This document shows, in pieces, positions 24,906 through 33,265 of a stretch of DNA of 64,000 nt (its first letter is position 1; the number at the start of each line of letters is the position of its first letter). The position numbers and the translations under genes were made by a program. The DNA lies in NCBI GenBank assembly GCA_026710795.1, contig JAPOQK010000088.1, positions 1-64,000 on the forward strand, read 5' to 3'. This DNA is from Candidatus Poribacteria bacterium. GTDB taxonomy: Bacteria > Poribacteria > WGA-4E > WGA-3G. The notes below the pieces were generated by a model, which searched no databases, was not told the origin of the DNA, and was given only the letters and a program-made list of their open reading frames with translations.

Positions 24906-24993
24906 ACGTGAGTTTGGTATATTTGTTGTAGTTGGGTTTCGCACCTCAACCCAAACTACAATTTACTCCATATCTCTTATACCGAACTCACAT
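24906..24993. mobile_element. Short inverted-repeat element
   Basis: Ends ACGTGAGTTTGGTAT and (complement) ATGTGAGTTCGGTAT, with flanks TTAATTA (24899-24905) and TAAATTA (24994-25000) that match at six of seven positions. An inner stem TTGTAGTTGGG/CCCAAACTACAA is present. It sits between the DUF5694 operon and the FtsZ-like gene and could form a terminator-like hairpin. Confidence 0.6.
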
Positions 24994-25002
24994 TAAATTA
25001 AC

Positions 25003-25803
25003 TCATTTTGGTTCTAAATATTTTAGTGGACTTTCAACGATGTATTCCCCTGAGTCTTCAAGGAATTGCTGCACCAGATAGACATGACCTCCACCTATAA
25101 TCAGCAGAATTCGATCATCGGTAGATTCAGTAATCCGTGTCAGATTCACAAATATTTTGAGATTCCTATCGTACCAATAATGTGACAGCCAATTGGCTCC
25201 TGGATATTGGTCTCCCAATCCAATCCGTGCGCTCCGTAGGTATACTTGATGTTTGGCGCGCCTATCTTCAGGTTCATTACCACGGATATACATGTCAATG
25301 AGGGATTCGTATTTCGTGGGGACAATCCAAACTCTGCCATCTTCCTGCTCGTGGAATTCCACATCGGCATCAGCGTAAAAGTCTTCTACGCTTGAGAGTA
25401 AGTGTTCTTGATTGTGTTCCCTTGCGAATTTGTCCTCATCCATCAAATCTGGGTCAAGATCTTCCGGAAGAAATGGGTTTTGTTCTGGCCAATAATCAAC
25501 ACAGTATACCTTTGGATGTCCCATCTGTTTTGCCAACCTATAACCAATTTGATCACCCTCGTACCGCTTGAGTTCATAAGTTCCGTTGAGATAGTCTTGA
25601 TAGTTTTTGTTTTCAGCTTCGCAACTTCTTGGATCCAACTCAAGCGCAATCTTAGTAGGACAAAATGGTTTGAGTAGCGACACCAATTGTTCTATTTCCC
25701 GCTGGCGTTTGGGTGCAAGCACATCGTCCATTTTGAAGTTGTATGCATCCATTCCTGGATTCGCCAGGTGTCCGCTGCCAAGAATCATGATTGTCGGTTT
25801 CAT
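25003..25803 (-). CDS. DUF5694 (TraB/GumN-like) protein, copy 3
   Basis: A 266-residue cytosolic protein without signal peptide. It starts MKPTIMILGSGHLANPGMD and has PKRQREIEQLVSLLKPF, PTKIALE, YQDYLNGTYEL, GYRLAKQMGHPKVYCVDYWP and a C-terminal LLIIGGGHVYLVQQFLEDSG. These match DUF5694, related to the TraB/PrgY/GumN hydrolase-like group; the two Gly-x-Gly-His-like sites are retained (GSGH and GGGH). The start overlaps the previous stop by one base (TGATG), so translation is coupled. It is last in a four-gene operon led by an ECF sigma factor. Biochemical role unknown. Confidence 0.75.
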   Translation of the reverse strand: MKPTIMILGSGHLANPGMDAYNFKMDDVLAPKRQREIEQLVSLLKPFCPTKIALELDPRSCEAENKNYQDYLNGTYELKRYEGDQIGYRLAKQMGHPKVYCVDYWPEQNPFLPEDLDPDLMDEDKFAREHNQEHLLSSVEDFYADADVEFHEQEDGRVWIVPTKYESLIDMYIRGNEPEDRRAKHQVYLRSARIGLGDQYPGANWLSHYWYDRNLKIFVNLTRITESTDDRILLIIGGGHVYLVQQFLEDSGEYIVESPLKYLEPK

Positions 25804-26624
25804 CAGTTAGCATCCTCCGGTTTCAGATATTTTAGTGGACTTTCGACGATATAATCTCCTGATTCCTCTAAAAACTGCTTAATCAGGTAGACAAGTCCTG
25901 CACCGATGAGTAACAGAATCCGATCCTCTGCAGATTCCGTTATCCGCGTCAAGTTCACATAGACTTTTAGATTACGAGCATACCAAAGATGTCCAACCCA
26001 ATTCGCTCCAGGATATTGGTCCCCTATACCGATTTTTGCAAGTCGTAAGTATACCCGATGGTCGGCGTACCTGCCTTCAGGTTCATTACATCTTATGAAC
26101 ATATTGAGGAGAGGTTCGTATTTTTTAGGTTCAATCCAGACTCTACCATCTTCCTCTTCATGGGTTTCTACATCAGGATCAGTAAAATCAGCTAATCGTG
26201 GCAGGAGATGTTCTTGATTGTTTTCCATTGCGAATTTGTCAACATCTATCAAGCGCATGTCAAGTTCATCCAAAGGAATGATAGGGTCATCTCTTCTACT
26301 ATAGTCCACACAGTATATCTTTGGGTGTTCCATCTGCTTAGCTAACCGATAGCCGATCTGATCAACTTCACTTCGTTGGAGTTTGTATGTATCATTTAGA
26401 TAGTCCTGATAGTTTGCATTGATCTCAGAATCATACATTTCGTCTGCTTGAATGGCTATTTTGTTAGGATGAAATGGTTTGAGTAGTGACACTAATTGCT
26501 CAATTTCTCGTTGTCGTTTGGGGGCAAGGACATCATCCATTCTGTAATTGAATGCATCCATCCCAGGATTATCCAAGAGCGTAGTACCGAGAATCATGAT
26601 TGTCGGTTTCTTTTGGTGTTTCAT
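25803..26624 (-). CDS. DUF5694 protein, copy 2, both His sites lost
   Basis: A 273-residue paralog. The start at 26624 (MKHQKKPTIMILG) is chosen over a longer frame because the upstream gene's TGA overlaps this ATG (TGATG) and GGAGG precedes it. The fold signatures are kept (PKRQREIEQLVSLLKPF, GYRLAKQMEHPKIYCVDY). But the first site reads LGTTLLDNPG instead of L-x-x-x-H-x-x-NPG, and the C-terminal site reads LIGAGLVYL instead of G-x-GH. If these histidines matter for activity, this copy is inactive or repurposed. It is the second of three tandem copies. Confidence 0.75.
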   Translation of the reverse strand: MKHQKKPTIMILGTTLLDNPGMDAFNYRMDDVLAPKRQREIEQLVSLLKPFHPNKIAIQADEMYDSEINANYQDYLNDTYKLQRSEVDQIGYRLAKQMEHPKIYCVDYSRRDDPIIPLDELDMRLIDVDKFAMENNQEHLLPRLADFTDPDVETHEEEDGRVWIEPKKYEPLLNMFIRCNEPEGRYADHRVYLRLAKIGIGDQYPGANWVGHLWYARNLKVYVNLTRITESAEDRILLLIGAGLVYLIKQFLEESGDYIVESPLKYLKPEDAN

Positions 26625-27433
26625 CAATTTGTATCCTCCGTATCTAAGTATTTTAGTGGACATTCAACATTATAATCCCCCGATTCCTCAAGAAACTGTT
26701 GAATTAAATAGGTATGTCCAGCACCGATAATAAGGAGTATCCGATCATCTGTTGCTTCCGTAATGCGTGTTAGATTAACATATATTTTTAGATTACGAGC
26801 ATACCAAAGATGTCCAACCCAATTCGCTCCAATATATTGGTCGCTTATGCCGATTTTTGACATTTGTAAGTATATCTGATGATCGGCACGTCTGCCTTCG
26901 GGTTGGTTAAGTTTTCTGTACATATCTATCAACAATTCATATTTTGTTGGTTCAATCCAAGTTTCACCGTCTTTTCCTTGATGCGTTTTCACGTCGGTAT
27001 CAACATAATCCTCAATATTTGGTAAGAATTGTTCTTGGTTATGTTCTTTCGCGAATTTGTGACAATCTACTAAATTAACGTCAACTTCATCTAAATGAAT
27101 CATTGGGTCATCCCTTCGAAAATGATCCACACAGAATACTTGTGAAAGTCCCACCTGTTTTGCTAACCGAAAACCGATCTGATCAACTTCACTTCGTTGG
27201 AGTTTGTATGTCCCATTTAGATAATCTTGGAAGTTGCTGTTAATCTCAGCATTTCGTGAAGGGTCTTGTTCAACGGCTATCTTAGTAGGACGGAACGGTT
27301 TGAGTTGTTCAACAAGGTATTCAATCTCACCTTGACGTTTAGGAGTGAGTACATCATCCATTTTGAGATTAAATGCGTCAAGTCCTGGATTATCCAAGTG
27401 TGTACTGCTGAGAATCATAATTGTAGGCTTCAT
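26624..27433 (-). CDS. DUF5694 (TraB/GumN-like) protein, copy 1
   Basis: A 269-residue paralog, first after the sigma gene, whose stop it overlaps by four bases (ATGA). It retains both histidine sites (SSTHLDNPG and IIGAGHTYLIQQF), the PKRQGEIEYLVEQLKPFRPTKIAVE block and GFRLAKQVG. The three copies are roughly 60% alike by eye, with sequence variation concentrated in the acidic middle. Role unknown; being fused translationally to a sigma gene suggests a regulated stress or envelope function, which is inference. Confidence 0.75.
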   Translation of the reverse strand: MKPTIMILSSTHLDNPGLDAFNLKMDDVLTPKRQGEIEYLVEQLKPFRPTKIAVEQDPSRNAEINSNFQDYLNGTYKLQRSEVDQIGFRLAKQVGLSQVFCVDHFRRDDPMIHLDEVDVNLVDCHKFAKEHNQEQFLPNIEDYVDTDVKTHQGKDGETWIEPTKYELLIDMYRKLNQPEGRRADHQIYLQMSKIGISDQYIGANWVGHLWYARNLKIYVNLTRITEATDDRILLIIGAGHTYLIQQFLEESGDYNVECPLKYLDTEDTN

Positions 27434-27987
27434 ATTTGCATCTCCAATAAGCGGTTTAATATTTCTCGCAATTTCTTACGCGCGCGAAATACGGTAGATT
27501 TTACGGTGTTTTCAGGTTGACCCATTTCCTCTGCGATTTCTTTATAGTTCTTTTCTTCTATTTCGCGCATGATTACTATTGATTGCATAGTTTTCGGTAA
27601 TTCTTTGATAGCTTGATGTACTATCTGTTTGAGTTCTTGTTTAATCGTAATCTCATCCGGGGATGGATTCGATTGATGTGAGTGTTTATGTAATAGCATT
27701 TCAAGTGTATCGCCTTCTTCATCAGCTAAATGTCCTTGAATTTTTCTGGATAAGTGCACTTGAAATTTCCTTCGTTTTAGTTGGTTGTAGCAGAGATTTT
27801 GGACGCATTTCAGCATCCATGAGTGAGCGGTTTCTTGTCTTATTGTATTTCGATGTTCCCATGCCCTTATAATGGTTTCTTGTGTCATATCTTTAGCATC
27901 TTCACTGTTTTTGAGTAGATAAAAGGCATGTCGAAAAATTTTATCTTGATATTTGCGAACAAGCTCAAGGAATATATCTTCTGTCAT
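27430..27987 (-). CDS. ECF sigma factor
   Basis: A 185-residue sigma-70 family protein of ECF type. Region 2 covers about residues 8-75 (FRHAFYLLKNSEDAKDMTQETIIRAWEH) and region 4 about 120-175 (IVIMREIEEKNYKEIAEEMGQPENTVKSTVFRARKKL). No anti-sigma gene with a membrane segment is adjacent. Instead three DUF5694 genes follow, each translationally coupled. It is about 55-60% alike to the sigma at 30857-31387. How it is kept inactive is unclear; it may be controlled by expression level or by one of the DUF5694 proteins. Confidence 0.88.
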   Translation of the reverse strand: MTEDIFLELVRKYQDKIFRHAFYLLKNSEDAKDMTQETIIRAWEHRNTIRQETAHSWMLKCVQNLCYNQLKRRKFQVHLSRKIQGHLADEEGDTLEMLLHKHSHQSNPSPDEITIKQELKQIVHQAIKELPKTMQSIVIMREIEEKNYKEIAEEMGQPENTVKSTVFRARKKLREILNRLLEMQI

Positions 27988-28085
27988 ATTGTAACTCCGA
28001 GAGTATTGAAGTTATCCCTACTACAAATAAGTTTGAAAAAAGTTGCATCTTTTTTTATTTTATTGAAAATGGTCTTATAAACAAT

Positions 28086-28115
28086 ATAACCCTATCTTAA
28101 TTAAGATAGGGTTAT
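28086..28115. promoter_or_regulatory. Perfect 30-bp palindrome
   Basis: ATAACCCTATCTTAA (28086-28100) is followed directly by its exact complement (28101-28115) with no loop. It lies about 100 bases upstream of the ECF sigma gene (minus strand) and 170 bases after the DUF4252-CBM9 gene. It could be a dimer-binding operator or part of a terminator. A second, weaker hairpin (AAGGGT...ACCCTT) lies at 28160-28193. The rest of this roughly 290-base gap shows nothing else. Confidence 0.5.
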
Positions 28116-28281
28116 CGTAGTTAGATCCGATAGGAACCGTAAAGTACTTGTAATATTATAAGGGTCTTTCGAAATGGTTGAAAGGATACCCTTCAACAAG
28201 TTTTATCTGACAGTGAGTATTTCCAACGAGTATGGTATCTGCCTTTTCAGATGCATCTATCATCCCTTGCATTCTGGAAGA

Positions 28282-29559
28282 TTATGGGGGTGATATAACC
28301 CGAATCCAATTACCATCGTTTTTGTATTGTTTCTCAACACCGATATTTGACCACCAAGAATTTTCACCAGTCCTCTTTTGCTTCCTACTGAAGTTAATTC
28401 CCATCTGGATCGGCTCAGTAATATCCGAGTTATCTAATGCTTTCCATGGAATTTCCATCTCTGCGACCCATCCATCATCAACGGTTTTCACAGCCACATT
28501 CCAATTGTCATTCAATTTATGTTTGTTCCAATTCCCTGTTGTAATACGGACATGTTTTTGTTGCCCCGATTTCCCTGTCGTAGTACGGACATATTTTTTT
28601 TGCCCTGACGGGTTAGTCATAAACAGGGTGCGGTGCGTAGATTGGTGCGTATGAAATGGGTCTATGCTAAAGCAGACCGAATCCGAATCAAGGAATTGTT
28701 GAGGATTCTGCTTCGGGTTTATTACGATTTTTTCAAGATCGGAATCGTAGATGTACCACGCAAGATATATCGCTTTGTCAGTGTAGACAATTTTAACGAT
28801 TGTTTGGTCTTTGACCGGTTTTCCTGTGTTCTCGTGTGTGAATCCATCGGCTTGGGGTGCGGTTTTCCAACAATTATCATCAAGTTTCCCATCAATAACT
28901 GGTGGTTTTTCGGTTTTGACTGCGAGGATCTCTTTTTGGACGGTATCTCTTTTTGCTTTTGGTTCAACACCTGTCTTCAGAGTGCCTTCAAGGTCAATAT
29001 CTGTCATACCAAATTTGCTTAAGTTACCAAGCAATTCAGTAATCTTGTCTGGAGCGATTTCACCAACAATGTTTATAAGGGTTACCTCATCAGGGTCATG
29101 AGAAGCGAAGATTACAAAGATACCGTAAGCAACATTTTCATCATAGAGTAAACTGATTTCAACCAATTCGCCTTTTTCAAAGGCTTTAGGTTTTTCTTTA
29201 ACTCTGACGAGAACTTCCCACTTGTTTTCCTTAAGTATATTTTTGTAATACTTAATCATACCAGATTCGGCTTCACCATATTCATTATAGGTGCGGAGAT
29301 AGATGCCGTCAATCATCCCAATTAGTCCTGCCACCTCTGGTTTGGATCTGACAGATTTAGTCACCAAATTAATAAGTCTGTCTGTTAGATTAACTTCAAC
29401 TTGTGCTTCCATTTCATCCAAATAGTCAAATGGGATGAGTCCTTTTTTCGTCTGTTGTTTTGGCTGTTTTTCTTGTGCTAATACTTGATGCATCGGCACA
29501 ATCCATATTGTTAAACAGAACACCGTAAACAACAGTGTAAAGGTTGTTTGCAGTTTCAT
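28282..29559 (-). CDS. DUF4252 domain fused to CBM9-like domain
   Basis: A 425-residue exported protein with a signal peptide of about 28 residues. Residues about 45-195 resemble DUF4252 (LINLVTKSVRSKPEVAGLIGMIDGIYLRTY ... TLINIVGEIAPDKITELLGNLSKFG). Residues about 210-425 are the same CBM9-like module as in the barrel proteins (VKTEKPPVIDGKLDDNCWKT ... VAEMEIPWKALD), stopping at NDGNWIRVISPP, precisely where the barrel would begin. A short repeat (KKHVRTTTGKSGQQ / KHVRITTGNWNK) is present near residue 350. GAAGGAG precedes the ATG. It ends the sigma/anti-sigma operon. Confidence 0.8.
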   Translation of the reverse strand: MKLQTTFTLLFTVFCLTIWIVPMHQVLAQEKQPKQQTKKGLIPFDYLDEMEAQVEVNLTDRLINLVTKSVRSKPEVAGLIGMIDGIYLRTYNEYGEAESGMIKYYKNILKENKWEVLVRVKEKPKAFEKGELVEISLLYDENVAYGIFVIFASHDPDEVTLINIVGEIAPDKITELLGNLSKFGMTDIDLEGTLKTGVEPKAKRDTVQKEILAVKTEKPPVIDGKLDDNCWKTAPQADGFTHENTGKPVKDQTIVKIVYTDKAIYLAWYIYDSDLEKIVINPKQNPQQFLDSDSVCFSIDPFHTHQSTHRTLFMTNPSGQKKYVRTTTGKSGQQKHVRITTGNWNKHKLNDNWNVAVKTVDDGWVAEMEIPWKALDNSDITEPIQMGINFSRKQKRTGENSWWSNIGVEKQYKNDGNWIRVISPP

Positions 29560-29624
29560 GGTATTATTCTCCTTCTATAATTTCTTATTGGACAAGATTA
29601 TTATGTGTGCGGAATGCATCTTGT

Positions 29625-30167
29625 TCACTTTTTGATTCCAAACTTTCCATTCATCTTGATGTCCTTTAAGAACTCGGGATTGGATTCCAAAATTTTTCCA
29701 AACAGTATGCCAAGTTTTTGAAAATCAATCTCACCACATACATTCACGAAAGTAGTATTCTGTTTATCAGTAAAGGATACGAAAATGCCGTTGACAACAC
29801 CTGGTGTCTTAGCGTAAAGTAGGCAGACGCGGAGTTCGTCCTTGACCTTAACAACGTGCTCCCAGTCCTCCGTTTTGAGAATTTCTTGGTAACGACTTTT
29901 CATTTTAGTTAAGTCACTGGACTCATTATCATAACTGCGAATGAAAACACCTTCTATCATCTCCGCATACTCTGACAAAGCTGGTTGGTTTACTGTGAAT
30001 TTGATAAAGAGATCGAAAAAGGATTGGTCTAAGTTAACTTCAATCGTTGGTGTTGCGGCATCAGACATGTTCATATCTATTTTGCCACGAATAGCATCGG
30101 TTTGTGCTATGCCATTGCTAAAAAAGCAGAAAGTAACTAATAGTGTAGCAAGGGTAAATCGTTTCAT
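29625..30167 (-). CDS. DUF4252-like secreted protein
   Basis: A 180-residue exported protein with a signal peptide (about 1-21, ending GIAQ). The remainder aligns with the DUF4252 part of the downstream fusion (FFDLFIKFTVNQPALSEYAEMIEGVFIRSYDN ... FVNVCGEIDFQKLGILFGKI). DUF4252 genes are often found beside ECF sigma factors in Bacteroidetes-like genomes, which fits here. Its start overlaps the anti-sigma stop by four bases. The function of DUF4252 is unknown. Confidence 0.75.
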   Translation of the reverse strand: MKRFTLATLLVTFCFFSNGIAQTDAIRGKIDMNMSDAATPTIEVNLDQSFFDLFIKFTVNQPALSEYAEMIEGVFIRSYDNESSDLTKMKSRYQEILKTEDWEHVVKVKDELRVCLLYAKTPGVVNGIFVSFTDKQNTTFVNVCGEIDFQKLGILFGKILESNPEFLKDIKMNGKFGIKK

Positions 30168-30853
30168 TGAGTATTTCCTCCTGGATTTAGGGTATTCAGT
30201 TTTTCTGAATTGCTTTTTGACTGTTTGGTTTTGGTTGTAATTGTATCTGTGTTTTCTGAGTTATCTGAGTCAGTTAAGTGATATAAAATGCTAAGACTCT
30301 GATGAAATGCGGATGAGATATTTGCTGTTGGTTTCAGTGCGCGACGTGGTGCCTCGTCAACGTTGAGAGATGTAAAAGTATCGTTTACTGCCAGACTTGT
30401 TTTACGCACGGCAGATTGCATCTTAGCCATGGCATAGTGGAAGTCGCTTTTTGCTTGTTCTACTTGAACATACCTTTGATATTGGTGAATACCGAATAAC
30501 ATTATTCCAATAAGAGTAACCACGACACTTGCACGCATCAGTGGGGTGCGTAAAAACGCCATGACAGTAGTAAATTGAAAAAACCGATGTATCCAACTTT
30601 CGTTGTTGGGGTTTGCCCGTATATAAGCCGTGACCTCTCTTAGAATTTCAGGAGGCGATGTATGCTTTGGCAGGTCTCCTAAAACCTTATTAATCGTTTG
30701 TGCTAAATGCAATTCGTGTTGACACCTTTCACATGTAGTGAGATGTGAAGTAATTGCGGATTCAGTCTGAGAATCCAATTCACCAACGATATATTCTTCC
30801 AAGAGTGTTTGGAGGTTTGCACAAGTGCTACCGTGTGATAGACTTTGTGTCAT
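30164..30853 (-). CDS. Zinc-finger anti-sigma factor
   Basis: A 229-residue membrane protein. The N-terminal zf-HC2 domain has CANLQTLLEEYIVGELD and HLTTCERCQHEL, giving the H-x3-C-x2-C zinc site. A single transmembrane segment lies near residues 106-123 (VVVTLIGIMLFGIHQY), leaving about 100 residues outside. It starts three bases after the sigma gene, the standard layout for a sigma/anti-sigma pair. It would hold the adjacent ECF sigma at the membrane until a signal releases it. Confidence 0.85.
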   Translation of the reverse strand: MTQSLSHGSTCANLQTLLEEYIVGELDSQTESAITSHLTTCERCQHELHLAQTINKVLGDLPKHTSPPEILREVTAYIRANPNNESWIHRFFQFTTVMAFLRTPLMRASVVVTLIGIMLFGIHQYQRYVQVEQAKSDFHYAMAKMQSAVRKTSLAVNDTFTSLNVDEAPRRALKPTANISSAFHQSLSILYHLTDSDNSENTDTITTKTKQSKSNSEKLNTLNPGGNTQ

Positions 30854-30856
30854 CGG

Positions 30857-31387
30857 TTATGTCTCCATAATGTTGTTCAAAATCTCACGTAATTTTTTAC
30901 GAGCACGAAATACGGTTGATTTCACACTATTTTCAGGTTGTTTCACTACTGCTGCGATTTCCTTGTAACTCATTTCCTCTAATTCCCGCATGATGACTAT
31001 AGATCTCATTGAAGGCGGCAATTCTCCAATTGCGCGATGCACTAATTGCTTAGTTTCCTTATTAATCGTAATCTCTTCCGGTGATGGACTTGACTTATTT
31101 TCGTGTGTCTTTAGCAGTATTCCAAACATATCACCTTCATCATCTTCTGACAAATGAACCTGAAACTTTCTACGTTTTAATTGGTTAAAACAAAGATTTC
31201 GCACGCATTTCAGCAACCACGCGTAAACAGTTTTTTGTCTTAATTTTGTCCGATGTTGCCATGCTTTGATAAAGGTTTCCTGTGTCATATCTTTTGCGTC
31301 TTCACCGTTTTTGAGTAGATAGAGTGCATGCCGATAGATTCTATCTTGGTGCTTGCTGACCAGTTCAAGGAATTCGTCCTCAGTCAT
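30857..31387 (-). CDS. ECF sigma factor with cognate anti-sigma
   Basis: A 176-residue ECF sigma. Region 2 (YRHALYLLKNGEDAKDMTQETFIKAWQH) and region 4 (IVIMRELEEMSYKEIAAVVKQPENSVKSTVFRARKKL) are complete. It leads a four-gene operon with anti-sigma, DUF4252 and DUF4252-CBM9 genes. It is a paralog of the sigma at 27430-27987. The start is ATG at 31387. An inverted-repeat element lies about 80 bases upstream, close to where its promoter should be. Confidence 0.9.
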   Translation of the reverse strand: MTEDEFLELVSKHQDRIYRHALYLLKNGEDAKDMTQETFIKAWQHRTKLRQKTVYAWLLKCVRNLCFNQLKRRKFQVHLSEDDEGDMFGILLKTHENKSSPSPEEITINKETKQLVHRAIGELPPSMRSIVIMRELEEMSYKEIAAVVKQPENSVKSTVFRARKKLREILNNIMET

Positions 31388-31469
31388 GTCATTACTCCGC
31401 GCTTGAGGTTAATAGTACTACAAACGAGTTGCAAATAAGTTGCACCTTCTTGTCTTTTATGGGAAATTG

Positions 31470-31589
31470 ATGTGAGTTCGGTATCAGCAATTTTGTGAAT
31501 TGGTGCGATTAGGAAACCGCACATACCGAGGTTGTATGAGTATTAATCCGAGTGATTAGAACAACATTTTTCTTATACCGAACTCACGT
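31470..31589. mobile_element. Short inverted-repeat element with nested palindrome
   Basis: Ends ATGTGAGTTCGGTAT (31470-31484) and ATACCGAACTCACGT (31575-31589) are inverted with one mismatch. A GGTGCGATT/AACCGCAC palindrome (31502-31522) lies inside. Unlike its relatives it has no clear flanking direct repeat. Confidence 0.65.
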
Positions 31590-31709
31590 TTATAAGATAA
31601 TCTGTGGAAGTACAGCAGAAAAGAATAAAGCCCTAATACCGATCTGCAGGTCTAAACCTATACATACTGGCACTAAGGCGTATATGATTTCTTGATTGAC
31701 ATTCCTGGA

Positions 31710-33179
31710 CTATAATGGAGCACTTTGAACAGCGTTTTGCGCTTGGTCAAGCAATAAAGATGGTAGGATACCGATGAGCAGAATACCTATTGCTGCGATC
31801 ACTAATCCAATGACTAAGGTTGATGGGTATGGCTTGAACTCCAACTCTTCTTCTGGTTCACGCATATACATGGTTACGACAACGCGTAGGTAGTAGAACG
31901 CTGAAATCGCAGTGTTTACCGCGCCAAAAATTACAAGCCAATAATGTCCAGCTTGAACTGCTGATTTGAAAACATATAATTTTCCAACAAAACCTGCAGT
32001 TGGGGGAAAACCAGCGAGAGACAGGAGCATTAACGTCATAAACATGGCAAGTAACGGTTTGCGGATACCGAGTCCTGCATAATCGGAAATCATTAAGTTC
32101 TCGCCGTCAGCTGTTCTTGCTAAGATAACAGCCCCGAATGCTCCGATATTCATTACGCAATAAATAAACAGGTACAGCATGGCACTTGATTTACCATCAG
32201 GGTTGGCAGCTGCTAAACCTATCAACACATAGCCAGCATGTGCAATACTTGAATATGCCAGCATGCGTTTTATATTTGTTTGTGTAATAGCAATGACATT
32301 GCCGACTGTCATTGTAAGCATTGCCAATAACACAATAACATTAGTTGCATGTGATGGTAGATTTGGTAACGCATCAACGAAAATTGTTAGAAAAGCAGCG
32401 AATCCTGCTGCTTTTGGTCCAGCTGAAATGAACGCAGCGATTGTAGTGGGTGCTCCCTCATAAACATCTGGTGCCCATTGGTGGAACGGAACAATTGCAA
32501 CCTTAAATCCGAATCCAACGATGAGTAAAAATATTCCTGCTAACAATAGAGGCGAAGTTGAAAGTGGGGTTGGTTGATTGTCTAAGGAAAGTTTTGATAT
32601 AATTTCTGGGATTTTCGTTGTACCTGCTGCACCATAAACTAAAGCGATTCCATATAGGAAAAATGCACTTGCAAATGCACCAAGCAGTAGATATTTCATC
32701 CCCGCTTCACTTGAGGCAGGACTTTCTCGGAAATAACCTGCTAACACATACAACGACAATGACATGAGTTCTAAACCGAGAAAAACAATAATCAACTCAT
32801 TACCAGCTGCCATTAGCATCATACCCAAGGTTGCCAGTAGGATAAGGAGATAGTAGGGTCCCTGCTTTTTATCATCACTTCCTAAATAACTAATTGAGAT
32901 CAATGCGACCAATATCGTTGAAACAAGAAAGATTATATTAAAGAATAGGGAATAACTATCTACCCGAAACATTTCGTTGAATTGGGTTTGATCTGTTCCA
33001 ACTTGTAGCAAATTAATAGTTGACCACAAGGCAATTCCCGCACCAACGATTGTCATCCATCCCAATGTCCTTTTTGAGATTGAATCAATCATGTCAAAGA
33101 TAAGGACAATGAGTAACGTTGCAACGATGACAAGTTGTGGCATTAACTGTAACCAATTAATATCAGGTATAGACGGCAT
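31710..33179 (-). CDS. nuoN: NADH-quinone oxidoreductase subunit N
   Basis: A 489-residue membrane subunit of complex I with about 14 predicted helices. Family marks include GYVLAGYFRESPASSEAGMKYLLLGAFASAFFLYGIALVYG and the WAPDVYEGAPTTIAAFISAGPKAAGFAA segment with the conserved charged residues of the antiporter-like half-channel. NuoN is one of three antiporter-like subunits that move protons. It ends the nuo cluster here, 86 bases downstream of the NhaD-type gene. Confidence 0.95.
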   Translation of the reverse strand: MPSIPDINWLQLMPQLVIVATLLIVLIFDMIDSISKRTLGWMTIVGAGIALWSTINLLQVGTDQTQFNEMFRVDSYSLFFNIIFLVSTILVALISISYLGSDDKKQGPYYLLILLATLGMMLMAAGNELIIVFLGLELMSLSLYVLAGYFRESPASSEAGMKYLLLGAFASAFFLYGIALVYGAAGTTKIPEIISKLSLDNQPTPLSTSPLLLAGIFLLIVGFGFKVAIVPFHQWAPDVYEGAPTTIAAFISAGPKAAGFAAFLTIFVDALPNLPSHATNVIVLLAMLTMTVGNVIAITQTNIKRMLAYSSIAHAGYVLIGLAAANPDGKSSAMLYLFIYCVMNIGAFGAVILARTADGENLMISDYAGLGIRKPLLAMFMTLMLLSLAGFPPTAGFVGKLYVFKSAVQAGHYWLVIFGAVNTAISAFYYLRVVVTMYMREPEEELEFKPYPSTLVIGLVIAAIGILLIGILPSLLLDQAQNAVQSAPL

Positions 33180-33265
33180 TCAAAACCTCCGTTTTAGACT
33201 CCAAATAGCAAAGATAAGGTTGTAGTATTAAACTTTGTAAACATTGTTGTATATTTTGTTTTCTC

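Noticed and set aside
26624-26663. Longer start for DUF5694 copy 2 at 26663
   Set aside because: It would overlap copy 1 by 40 bases; the TGATG junction at 26624 with GGAGG matches the other junctions.
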